Shown: positions 1 to 6,430, counted from the stretch's first letter. The stretch is 9,808 nucleotides of DNA from Nitrososphaerota archaeon (GCA_005877365.1 VBPP01000011.1:1-9808), one strand, 5' to 3'. The notes: generated from the sequence alone by a model not told the origin. Made by a program: numbers and translations.

Positions 1-89
1 CGAAGCCACGGCCACAGCCGGTGACTACTGCGACTACTCCGTCGAGCCTTCCCAAGACCGTTCGACACGCGCAGGCTTCCGCTGAGGAT
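1..89. other. Left edge, no assignable gene
   Basis: This is the stretch downstream of the amidohydrolase stop codon. One plus-strand frame is open from base 2 to a TGA at 81-83 with GC-rich third positions, so it could be the last 26 codons of a gene entering from the left. The peptide (beginning EATATAGDYCDYS) is not recognised. No T-tract or hairpin terminator is evident. Confidence 0.3.
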
Positions 90-1508
90 TTATTTCTTCC
101 AAGAAGGAGACTGCCCTTTCTGTCCGGCCGTTTCAGACAGGGTTATCCAGCGCCCGGTCCCTGGTTTACCGACGACATGGCCGTCGCGCATTACCACGTT
201 CCCCCGCACTACAGTGAAGACCGGCCATCCGATGACCTTCCAGCCTTCGAAAATCGTATGCTTCCTGGCCTTCGTCTCCATCGCGTCAGATGAAATTTCC
301 TTCTTCGCCTTCAGGTCGACGATCGTGATGTCAGCATCAGAGCCCACCTGGATAGCCCCCTTTCGCGGGTAGATTCCGAAGATCTTCGCTGGGTTGACCG
401 AACTGACCTCCGCCAGCCTGTTCAGAGAGATCCTGCCTTCCTTCACGCTGTTGAGCATCAGCGGGACCATGTTCTCCACGTCGGGGGCACCGGGGAGGGC
501 CTGCCAGATGTCCCTGTTCTTCTCCTCCTCGGTGAACGGGGAGTGGTCGCTGCAGATGCTGTCTATGGTCCCGTCGTTGAGGCCCTGCCATAAGGCCGCT
601 TGGTCAGACGGGTCCCTCAGGGGAGGCTGAATCTTTGCTCGGGTGCCCAGCGTTTCCATGTCCTTCCTGGTCATCAGCAGATAGTGAACACAGGTCTCAG
701 CAGTCACCCTAGTCCCTTGAGATTTCGTAGCCCTTATCAGATCCGTCCCCCCCTCGCTACTCATGTGCGCGATATGCACCTTGTCGTTGTACTCCCGGCC
801 GACCATGACTATTCTGGAGATCGCGTCCACTTCGGCGTATGCTGGCCTGGATTCCACGTGGGCCAGCGGGTCGGTCCTCCCCATCCTCTTCAGGCGTTCG
901 ACCTCATGCCTAATCAGGAAGTCTGTCTCGGCGTGGAAGACGTGGACCACACCTGTCTCCGCGACCTCCTTCGAAACGTCGATCAGGGACTCGTCCTTCT
1001 CCAGGTGCAGTCCAATGAACTCCGGTTCTCTGCCGGGGGTCGGATAGTTCGCCAGGAGTGTCTTGAAGGCGAGGACGCCCGCGTCGGCGACCGCCTTGAT
1101 CTTTCCGAGGCTGTGGGTGCCCGCCCCTCCGTACAGGCCGAAGTCCACGAGCGACTTCTTCTCGCAGGTCTCGGCCTTCATCTTCACCGTGTCAGGCTCC
1201 ACCACCGTGGGCACTGAGTTTGGCATGTCGACGACCATGGTGATTCCTCCCGATGCGGCCGCACGGCTGCCGCTCTCGAAGTCCTCCCTCTGAGGGAACC
1301 CCGGGTCGCGGAAGTGGACGTGGGTGTCGATGACTCCGGGGAGGAGGAACTTCCCTTCGGCGTTGATGAGCTGGTCTGCGCCCTGGAGGTGGGTCTCCTT
1401 TCCTATGGCGACTATCTTCCTGTCGGCTACGGCCACATCGGCTGAGAACATGTCCGTCGGGGTGACGATGGTGCCACTCTTGATGAGCAGGTCAACCGGC
1501 CGATGCAA
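90..1508 (-). CDS. Cyclic amidohydrolase (dihydroorotase/allantoinase/hydantoinase family)
   Basis: Predicted cytoplasmic zinc hydrolase that opens a cyclic amide ring (dihydroorotate, allantoin, a hydantoin or similar). The 472 residues match the usual 430-480 of the family. The N-terminal strand domain (residues 1-55) leads into the TIM barrel. The first metal motif DTHVHFRDPG holds His63 and His65. Lys149 in LAFKT fits the carbamylated bridging lysine. His192 (FHAE) and His248 (HIAHMSS) are further ligands, and Asp321 in SDHSP is the catalytic aspartate. ETCVHYL (271-277) is also typical. The segment GAPDVENMVPLML (340-352) resembles allantoinases and hydantoinases more than classical dihydroorotases, so the substrate stays open. 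The TTG start is chosen because TTAAAA lies 26 bases upstream, giving a leaderless transcript. It diverges from a broken DapA-family gene. No pyrimidine or purine genes are visible nearby. Family call is firm, substrate is not. Confidence 0.93.
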   Translation of the reverse strand: MHRPVDLLIKSGTIVTPTDMFSADVAVADRKIVAIGKETHLQGADQLINAEGKFLLPGVIDTHVHFRDPGFPQREDFESGSRAAASGGITMVVDMPNSVPTVVEPDTVKMKAETCEKKSLVDFGLYGGAGTHSLGKIKAVADAGVLAFKTLLANYPTPGREPEFIGLHLEKDESLIDVSKEVAETGVVHVFHAETDFLIRHEVERLKRMGRTDPLAHVESRPAYAEVDAISRIVMVGREYNDKVHIAHMSSEGGTDLIRATKSQGTRVTAETCVHYLLMTRKDMETLGTRAKIQPPLRDPSDQAALWQGLNDGTIDSICSDHSPFTEEEKNRDIWQALPGAPDVENMVPLMLNSVKEGRISLNRLAEVSSVNPAKIFGIYPRKGAIQVGSDADITIVDLKAKKEISSDAMETKARKHTIFEGWKVIGWPVFTVVRGNVVMRDGHVVGKPGTGRWITLSETAGQKGQSPSWKK

Positions 1509-1534
1509 CGCTAAGATACCGCTCTGACTTGGAC

Positions 1535-1540
1535 TTTTAA
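1535..1540 (-). promoter_or_regulatory. TATA box of the amidohydrolase gene
   Basis: On the minus strand this reads GGTTAAAAGTCC. Its centre is about 29 bases before the TTG start, the spacing expected when transcription begins at the start codon. The same GGTTAAAAG core occurs upstream of the minus-strand PQQ gene. Confidence 0.55.
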
Positions 1541-1560
1541 CCTATTGATGGTCGATTGTC

Positions 1561-1567
1561 ATTTTAT
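1561..1567 (+). promoter_or_regulatory. TATA box of the DapA-family remnant
   Basis: ATTTTAT is centred 27 bases before the GTG at 1591 that opens the aldolase remnant. It lies only about 20 bases from the opposite-facing box of the amidohydrolase, so the two genes once shared a compact divergent promoter region. Confidence 0.45.
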
Positions 1568-1590
1568 CGGCCAGGCCAGCCCGCCTCCCT

Positions 1591-1805
1591 GTGCACCAGG
1601 GACTTCGAGGTCCGTTCGTCGTACTCGTGACCCGCGGGTCAGTGAGCGTAACCAGGACGCCGAGAGCCTTGGCCGGCTCGTCGACTACTATCTGCAGAGC
1701 GGGATTAGTGGCCTCACGATCCTGGGAGAGTCGTCGGAGATCGAGAAGTTGAGCGCGAAAGAGAAAGAGGTTCGATTCTGGACAGAACAGAATTTTTTGA
1801 GATAG
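1591..1805 (+). pseudogene. DapA/NanA-family aldolase, frameshifted N-terminal remnant
   Basis: Class I Schiff-base aldolases of this family (dihydrodipicolinate synthase, KDG aldolase, N-acetylneuraminate lyase) start with a strand ending LVTPF, then a helix and a GxxGL..LG.. turn. Here GTG at 1591 opens a frame reading VHQGLRGPFVVLVT. About 15-20 codons later the match continues in another frame as NQDAESLGRLVDYYLQSGIS and GLTILGESSEIEKLSAKEKE. One base lost, or two gained, between about 1633 and 1650 explains the shift. After KEKE the family likeness stops and a TAG closes the frame at 1803-1805, so roughly 230 C-terminal residues are gone, including the Schiff-base lysine. The gene is dead. 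Its divergent pairing with the amidohydrolase suggests an earlier catabolic cluster; that is inference. Confidence 0.72.
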
Positions 1806-1846
1806 GGACAAGTGAGGCTCTTCTCGTTCTGTATCGAATAAGATCT

Positions 1847-1914
1847 ACCGTGCTAGGTTCATTGCGCCTCCGTGTGGGCTCTAATTAGAAAATCCGTAGT
1901 CCGAGTTGATCAAA
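1847..1914 (+). repeat. Dispersed repeat, short copy 1
   Basis: ACCGTGC at 1847-1853 is followed by GGTTCATTGCGCCTCCG at 1856-1872, the core shared with three other sites in the window. Beyond the core the sequence differs from the other copies. GTGCT at 1850-1854 can pair with AGCAC at 1913-1917, which would close a loop of about 60 bases. The 3' boundary is a guess. It lies between the aldolase remnant and the membrane-protein remnant. Confidence 0.6.
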
Positions 1915-2140
1915 GCACCTCCAGGGATTATCATCGCGCCAGTGAAGCTTCCAAAGGCTAGGATTAGCAAAAACATCAGTCAATAGGTTCGAAGGACTGA
2001 GCTGAAGAGGTCGACCGAGCGTGGAGAGCGCTCCAAACCACCCGAAGGGAAACCCGCCGAAGCGATTGTCCCCACAAGTGCCCCCGACATGGAGAAGTCC
2101 CGCCTAGAATCGTAAAAATAGCTCCAACCTGCTTCGACAT
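1881..2140 (-). pseudogene. Remnant of a small Gly-rich membrane protein
   Basis: Three minus-strand frames carry consecutive pieces resembling a small multi-helix membrane protein. MSKQVGAIFTILGG starts at 2140. FGGFPFGWFGALSTLG follows in a second frame. A third frame starting at 1974 reads FLLILAFGSFTGAMIIPGG and ends ALINSDYGFSN with a TAG at 1881-1883. The order and hydrophobicity fit one former protein of about 85 residues or more broken by at least two frameshifts. I cannot name the family; small archaeal membrane proteins beginning this way are common. The 3' end stops at the edge of the dispersed repeat copy. The alternative is chance open frames in an intergenic stretch. Confidence 0.4.
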
Positions 2141-2298
2141 CAAAGCTGGCTTTTCCCTTCGTCGCTTTCGCCTCACTGTGTATTTGACCGAATTACCACC
2201 GATGAGTAGACACACGTTCCTTCCTACTCTCATCCCTATCGGTGCATCTCTGAAGCGAAGCTACACTTTGCTTCTCTTACTAATGCATCTCGCTAATG

Positions 2299-2306
2299 TT
2301 ATATGA
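2299..2306 (+). promoter_or_regulatory. TATA box of the HpcH/HpaI aldolase gene
   Basis: TTATATGA is centred about 28-29 bases before the TTG at 2331. This supports a leaderless start there and not an upstream ATG, since the ATGs at 2303 and 2306 are in another frame. Confidence 0.55.
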
Positions 2307-2330
2307 TGAATTTTTGGGTCGATTGGCTGG

Positions 2331-3089
2331 TTGCCAAATACCGTCAAAGCTAGGCTCTACCAGAATGACGCGTGTTTCGGAACCTGGATAAACAGCTCAA
2401 GTCCAACCATCGTTGATTACCTTCGGCACCTGAAGTTTGACTGGTTCTTGATTGACACGGAACACGCACCGGTCAATCAAGAGACCATGGTCCATCTTCT
2501 TCAACTGATTGGAGATTCACAAGTTGTTCCAATAGTTCGCGTTGGAGCTAATGACCAGTATATGATAAAACTTGCATTGGATTGCGGCGCACGAGGGATT
2601 ATTGTTCCCCTCATCAACTCCAAGGAAGAAGCAGAACGCGCGGTCAGTTTTTCCAAATATCCTCCAAACGGTGTTCGAGGAGTAGGACCTGTCAGAGCTC
2701 ACAGATATGGACTTGACTTCGGGAGTTATCTGAGAGCAGCAAATCAGGACATCCTAGTCGTAGGACAAATCGAGACTAATGAGGCTCTGCAGCATGTAGA
2801 TGAGATATTACAGGTTGAAGGGCTAGACGTCGCGTTCTTTGGTCCCTCAGATATGACCATGTCTCTTGGTTTGATCGACGATCGGACAAATCCAAGGGTA
2901 ATCGAAGCAATGAAGTTGGTAGTAGAGAGTTGTAAGAAGCACGGGAAGATTCCTGGTATTCTTACTGTCACTACACAAGAAACAAAGACCGCAATAGACT
3001 TGGGTTTCAAGTTCATCGGATTGTCGTCAGACATGAGGTTTGTGGCGAGTGGCGCGAAAGAATTCCTGAAAGTTGTAGGTAGAGCATAA
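2331..3089 (+). CDS. HpcH/HpaI-family metal-dependent aldolase
   Basis: Predicted cytoplasmic class II aldolase that reversibly splits 2-keto-4-hydroxy acids (for example 4-hydroxy-2-oxoheptanedioate or 2-keto-3-deoxy sugar acids) into pyruvate and an aldehyde. The 252 residues fit the family (about 250-265). IDTEHAP carries the catalytic His45, Arg70 lies in PIVRV, YPPNGVRGVGP (110-120) is the substrate-loop region, and the metal ligands are Glu148 (QIET) and Asp174 (FGPSD). These sit at or within one residue of HpaI His45, Arg70, Glu149 and Asp175. The barrel ends at FIGLSSD (228-234) with a short C-terminal helix, so the gene looks intact. The start is TTG with a TATA box 28 bases upstream and no ribosome binding site. 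It looks richer in A and T than the amidohydrolase, which may reflect separate origin. Exact substrate is unknown. Confidence 0.92.
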   Translation: MPNTVKARLYQNDACFGTWINSSSPTIVDYLRHLKFDWFLIDTEHAPVNQETMVHLLQLIGDSQVVPIVRVGANDQYMIKLALDCGARGIIVPLINSKEEAERAVSFSKYPPNGVRGVGPVRAHRYGLDFGSYLRAANQDILVVGQIETNEALQHVDEILQVEGLDVAFFGPSDMTMSLGLIDDRTNPRVIEAMKLVVESCKKHGKIPGILTVTTQETKTAIDLGFKFIGLSSDMRFVASGAKEFLKVVGRA

Positions 3090-3095
3090 GTAACG

Positions 3096-3308
3096 TTGGG
3101 CCTACCTTTTCATCCTATTCTATCCAACAGTATCGGGTACAACTCCCGAACCCGGCCATTTCCATTTTACAATGGTCTTTTTGGAATCCGTCTTTTCTTC
3201 AGAGTGTTATTCGTCCTCACGATCAGCATAACGGTGATTTGGCTATTATTCCTGAAAGGTAGAACGGTCAAACCTGGCATCTCCGCCACCCAGGGTGCAA
3301 CACAATGA
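3096..3308 (+). CDS. Doubtful small ORF with one membrane helix
   Basis: TTG-started 70-codon frame six bases after the aldolase stop. The first 30 residues are featureless. Residues 33-54 (LFFRVLFVLTISITVIWLLF) form a convincing membrane helix followed by LKGR, the usual charge step at a membrane edge. This could be the last helix of a decayed transporter or a genuine small membrane protein. No promoter, ribosome site or homologous motif supports it. Confidence 0.25.
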   Translation: MGLPFHPILSNSIGYNSRTRPFPFYNGLFGIRLFFRVLFVLTISITVIWLLFLKGRTVKPGISATQGATQ

Positions 3309-3355
3309 ACCACTCAAGTAAGGGAACCCCAAACCGATAGTATTCACATGCCCAA

Positions 3356-3470
3356 ACCGTCGCCATGCTCGGGTTCATTGCGCCTCCGCCTGGATATCAT
3401 CCGCGCGTTGGGTGATAGGTAGCGGACGGGCTGAACACCTCGCCGAAGCTTGATGCGTACAACCCCCGCC
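3356..3470 (+). repeat. Dispersed repeat, long copy 1, with nested stem-loop
   Basis: About 115 bases nearly identical to 9113-9229. It starts ACCGT, carries GGGTTCATTGCGCCTCCG at 3371-3388, and ends GCGTACAACCCCCGCC. By eye the RNA or single strand folds as nested stems. GCC+TCCGC (3382-3389) pairs with GCGGA+GGC (3422-3426 and 3429-3431) across a two-base bulge. TATCATCC (3395-3402) pairs with GGGTGATA (3410-3417) with one G-T pair and a 7-base loop. GGGTT (3371-3375) may also pair with AACCC (3461-3465). No transposase, terminal inverted repeats or target duplication is seen. It could be a non-autonomous element with subterminal palindromes, a structured RNA, or a leader. Confidence 0.75.
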
Positions 3471-3586
3471 ATGGTCCCGCGATGAAGTGATGCTTGCTTC
3501 AGCTCTACCGCGAACTAGCTCGAGTGCCTGAATCCCCCCACCTTTGACGAAACCTTCTTACTCAGCAACCAAGAGATTGAACACGA

Positions 3587-4027
3587 TTGAATGATCTCGA
3601 GCTCGAAACTTTCGGATATGATGATCTCGACCAGATTATCGCAATTGAGAAGGCCTCTTTTCCGGACCCGTATCCGCGAATCACCTTCGCGTGGTTCAAG
3701 CTGAGGGTCGGGGAAGGGTTCATCGTGGCGCGCAAGGACGGGAGGGTGGTCGGGTACCTGATTTCGGAAGTCCGGAGAGGTCGGGGACACATTGCGTCGA
3801 TGGCCGTCGCAACCGATTGCAGGAGGATGGGGATCGGAGAGGCCATGGCGCGAAAATCTATCGACCGCCTTGCTGGAAGAGTCAAACAGGTATACCTGGA
3901 GGTCCGTCCCTCGAATGAGGCAGGCATCCTTCTGTATCACAAACTCTCATTCGAAGAGACTGGTAAGGTTAGGAAGAAGTACTACCCGGATGGAGAAGAC
4001 GCAATAGAGATGGCGAGGGCAGTCTGA
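3587..4027 (+). CDS. GNAT N-acetyltransferase, RimI/Ard1-like
   Basis: Predicted cytoplasmic acetyl-CoA-dependent N-terminal protein acetyltransferase. The 146 residues are the normal length for a single GNAT fold. Family marks in order are ASFPDPYP (23-30), the beta4 strand GHIASMAVA (67-75), the acetyl-CoA loop RRMGIG (79-84) fitting R/Q-x-x-G-x-G/A, LEVRPSN (104-110) and LLYHKLSFEETGKVRKKYY (115-133). DGEDAIEMA near the end is shared with RimI/Ard1 proteins. The start is TTG at 3587 without a ribosome site; the only weak TATA-like sequence is CCTTCTTA at 3553-3560. The gene converges on the minus-strand PQQ gene and lies 116 bases after a long repeat copy. The RimI-like assignment is good, but targets cannot be told. 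Confidence 0.88.
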   Translation: MNDLELETFGYDDLDQIIAIEKASFPDPYPRITFAWFKLRVGEGFIVARKDGRVVGYLISEVRRGRGHIASMAVATDCRRMGIGEAMARKSIDRLAGRVKQVYLEVRPSNEAGILLYHKLSFEETGKVRKKYYPDGEDAIEMARAV

Positions 4028-4088
4028 TGATGATTCGCAGACCAGAGGCTAATGGGACCTCTCTCGGCTGCGGCGAGCGCAGGCTCAC

Positions 4089-4093
4089 AAAAA
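4089..4093 (-). terminator. Possible T-tract terminator of the minus-strand PQQ gene
   Basis: Two bases after the TAA stop the minus strand reads GTTTTTG. Archaeal polymerase can terminate at short T-runs. A small hairpin (CTGCG and CGCAG arms, 4068-4082) lies beyond it, in the wrong order for a bacterial-type terminator. Confidence 0.3.
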
Positions 4094-4094
4094 C

Positions 4095-6197
4095 TTAGGA
4101 GACGGGCTTCCGGCGCCTTACGGCGAGGATACCCGTCGCTATGACGAATACGACAGTTACTGCGGCCAAGCTGTAAAAGGTAGTTGGGTCAATCCCGGAC
4201 GGCGCTGAGACTGTTGAGATTACTGTTGACGTCTGTATTGCAGTCGTTGTCGCGGTTTGCGTAGCGGCAGCCGCCGGAGCCGCTAATGAAAGGGCCACTA
4301 TGCTGCTGGTAGCGCCTCCAAACTGCGGACCGCCGAACGTCTGAACCATCGTGATCTCCCCATTCGCATCCGAACCGATGGAGGGTTGAATGATGAGCTG
4401 ATTTCCTAGGAATTTGGTGTAGACCGTCTGACCGGTCTTCTCGTCCAGCCCGTTTAGGATTCCGTCAGGCGTGGAGACGAATACCAGACCACCCGAGATA
4501 GTCACGGTGCCTCTGATATTGAAAGGAAAGAAGTGGGACCAGACGGGCTTTCCAGTGCTCGCATCAAGGGCGTAGAGCGTCGAGTTGTTCTTTTGTTGGA
4601 AAGGAGGTACAGCACCCAGGTTAAGGCCAAGGCTGTTGTACTGTGTCTTCGGACCCACATTTGTGATGACGAACCACCCCGGATTATTCCATGCGTCGGC
4701 GAAGACCAGATTCGTTACCGGGTCGAATCCAATATCCGATTCGTACCCAGAATTGGGATTCGCCCAGTCAGGCTTCGTTGAGGGGTAGTTGAACCAAGGT
4801 TTGGTCATCTGTGCTTTATTCATGGGATCAAGGAGATGATTGTTCAAGGTGCGTTTTATCGAAGGTGCGTCGAAGAACCACAGCATCTTTCCCGTCGCCG
4901 CGTTCAACTCGTAGAGATACCCGTTCTTGCAGCCCTTGATTATCGCCTTCTGGGTCTGCCCTCCGATTGTGACGTTGGCGAGCATGACGTTCCATGAGCA
5001 GTCCACGTCCCAGAGGTCGTGAGCGGTGCTCTGGAATCCCCAGACGAATTTGCCGGTTGTTTCGTCGATTGCCATTATCGAATTGGACCAGAGGTTTGGT
5101 CCGGGCCTGTATGTGGCATTCCAGTCCGAACCCACGTTCGCAGTCCCGAAGTAGGTTATCCCTGTCTGCTGGTCGACCGCCCAGGGACCGCCCCAGCTTA
5201 CCCCCTGCCCCGCGTAGCTCCTGGTTCCGTTAAAGCCGAAATTGCCCCAATCGCCGTAGAGGATGTCGTGCTGCTGCTGAGCAGAAAGCGTTTTGAGGTC
5301 GATTGCTGCGCTGCCGTCGAATATGTATGCCCCGACCATGGAGTTTACCGAGTTGATGACCCAGCTGGGATCGCTGCCATCCTGTGGCGGAATTAGGAAA
5401 GTGGGACCCCATAACCGGACGGGGGGCCTGACGTTCACGTTCCATCCCTCCAGGAAACCCCTCGCCTCGCACTGGCAATCTCCGTTGTTTGTACCGATGA
5501 CCATGATTCCTCGCGTCTCATCGAACGCGAAGTTAGGAGGGGAGAATGGGTCGAAGACACCGTAATTTCCAGGTATACTTCCCGGCTTCAATGAACCGAG
5601 ATCCAGCCATTGGAACTGCTGGACGATATCCCCAGTGAGAGCGTTAATCGCGAAGACTTGATAGTCCTGTGCTGTGATCCAGAGTAATGGCTGACCCAAA
5701 ATCTTTTCTGTGTACAGCATGTTGTCATTATGGAAGTGTCCCACAGGGATGCCTGCCTTTGGAGAAAGGATGAAGTTACCAAAGAACTCAGAGCTGTTCA
5801 CGTTCAGGATGGGGAGGTCCCTGGACCATATCGTCGTACCCTTTGCGATGTCCAGGGCGTACACTCGAAAGTAGTTGGTCAGGAAGTAGCCGAGTCCATT
5901 GATGATCAGAGGTGTTACGATGACAGCATTCGGTGCCCCAAAGCCACCCCCGGTCGCTAGGTACTTCGACGGACTAGGTGGTACCGGGAAAATCCATTTC
6001 ACCTGAAGATTCTGGACGGTCTGTGTGTTGATGGCGTTCTGCGGGCTGTAGTTGTAGTTGTAAGGGAAGTTCGAGTCCCCGTTCCACTGGTAGTTTGAAT
6101 TCGCCGCAGCGGTGACCTTCACCGTGAGAAACGAAGATATGAGGAGGAGAGTTAGTAAGAGTAGCGTACCGAAGAATTTACCGACTTTTGTCGGCAA
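4095..6197 (-). CDS. Membrane-anchored PQQ-dependent dehydrogenase-like protein, paralogue 1
   Basis: Predicted surface quinoprotein that oxidises an alcohol or sugar outside the cell. Of 700 residues, 1-32 are a signal peptide, about 35-640 the eight-blade propeller with repeated TG(K)xxW blade ends (for example 379-386, 548-553), 641-668 a Thr/Ala/Ser stalk, and 675-693 a membrane helix followed by RRRK. The active-site region reads HDLWDVDCSW: Asp397 is the likely catalytic base and Asp399 the extra aspartate typical of XoxF/PedH lanthanide enzymes. Asn354 (FGTAN) is 43 residues before Asp397, the spacing of metal-binding Asn256 and Asp299 in XoxF. Trp335 fits the PQQ-stacking tryptophan, Lys424 the PQQ-contacting basic residue. 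The metal-binding glutamate is uncertain (Glu244 in a CQCEARG stretch). No vicinal Cys pair and no cytochrome domain are present. Start is TTG. It diverges from its paralogue at 6548. Substrate unknown; a non-enzymatic propeller role is less likely given the conserved site. Confidence 0.88.
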   Translation of the reverse strand: MPTKVGKFFGTLLLLTLLLISSFLTVKVTAAANSNYQWNGDSNFPYNYNYSPQNAINTQTVQNLQVKWIFPVPPSPSKYLATGGGFGAPNAVIVTPLIINGLGYFLTNYFRVYALDIAKGTTIWSRDLPILNVNSSEFFGNFILSPKAGIPVGHFHNDNMLYTEKILGQPLLWITAQDYQVFAINALTGDIVQQFQWLDLGSLKPGSIPGNYGVFDPFSPPNFAFDETRGIMVIGTNNGDCQCEARGFLEGWNVNVRPPVRLWGPTFLIPPQDGSDPSWVINSVNSMVGAYIFDGSAAIDLKTLSAQQQHDILYGDWGNFGFNGTRSYAGQGVSWGGPWAVDQQTGITYFGTANVGSDWNATYRPGPNLWSNSIMAIDETTGKFVWGFQSTAHDLWDVDCSWNVMLANVTIGGQTQKAIIKGCKNGYLYELNAATGKMLWFFDAPSIKRTLNNHLLDPMNKAQMTKPWFNYPSTKPDWANPNSGYESDIGFDPVTNLVFADAWNNPGWFVITNVGPKTQYNSLGLNLGAVPPFQQKNNSTLYALDASTGKPVWSHFFPFNIRGTVTISGGLVFVSTPDGILNGLDEKTGQTVYTKFLGNQLIIQPSIGSDANGEITMVQTFGGPQFGGATSSIVALSLAAPAAAATQTATTTAIQTSTVISTVSAPSGIDPTTFYSLAAVTVVFVIATGILAVRRRKPVS
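6181..6194. promoter_or_regulatory. Hairpin within the first codons of PQQ gene 1
   Basis: CCGAC and GTCGG arms around TTTT form a 5-bp stem with a 4-base loop covering codons 2-6 directly after the TTG start. It could affect translation of a nearly leaderless mRNA. It may also be chance. Confidence 0.3.
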
Positions 6198-6214
6198 TTT
6201 TTATTCAGCCTCAT

Positions 6215-6229
6215 TCAAGCGGTGCTTGA
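6215..6229. promoter_or_regulatory. Palindrome between TATA box and start of PQQ gene 1
   Basis: TCAAGCGGTGCTTGA is a perfect 6-bp dyad with a 3-base centre. It sits just downstream of the predicted TATA box and upstream of the predicted transcription start near 6207, where a bound repressor would block initiation. This is an operator by position only. Confidence 0.4.
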
Positions 6230-6231
6230 GC

Positions 6232-6237
6232 TTTTAA
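6232..6237 (-). promoter_or_regulatory. TATA box of PQQ gene 1
   Basis: The minus strand reads GGGTTAAAAGCTC, sharing GGTTAAAAG with the amidohydrolase promoter. Its centre is about 38 bases before the TTG at 6197, predicting a leader of roughly 10 bases. Confidence 0.45.
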
Positions 6238-6352
6238 CCCTTTGCAGCAAGGTTCGAACAGGTCTCCGCGCCCTGGCAGGCGTGAATCCCTTCTCGGCAA
6301 TCTAGCCGATAAGAACTCTCGTGATGGATGACGGAGTTACTCGCGGCATTTC

Positions 6353-6430
6353 ACCGTGCATGGGTTCATTGCTCCTCCGTCGTGGCTAGTCCTCGACGAC
6401 GGGGGATTTGAAACGGGGGCCCATATGGCT
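6353..6430 (+). repeat. Dispersed repeat, short copy 2, with strong hairpin
   Basis: ACCGTGC at 6353-6359 and GGGTTCATTGCTCCTCCG at 6362-6379 match the other copies, with one base changed in the core. Directly after, CCTCCGTCGT (6374-6383) pairs with ACGACGGGGG (6396-6405) as a 10-bp stem (one G-T pair, extendable by one T-A) with a 12-base loop. ATGGG (6360-6364) can close against CCCAT (6420-6424). The copy lies inside the divergent intergenic region of the PQQ genes. The 3' boundary is uncertain. Confidence 0.65.

Noticed and set aside
600..1217. Long plus-strand open frames (205 codons and shorter) opposite the amidohydrolase
   Set aside because: They are antisense shadows of a well-conserved GC-rich gene and show no family motifs.
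3365..3415. Possible 16-residue peptide in long repeat copy 1 (MLGFIAPPPGYHPRVG)
   Set aside because: A four-base insertion in copy 2 breaks this frame, so the repeat is not conserved as this peptide.
4994..5396. Plus-strand open frames opposite PQQ gene 1, and minus-strand frames opposite PQQ gene 2
   Set aside because: They lie wholly within conserved propeller coding sequence and carry no recognisable domains.
6250..6275. GGTTCGAAC resembling a tRNA T-loop
   Set aside because: The flanking bases do not form a T-stem on either strand and no acceptor or anticodon arm can be drawn.
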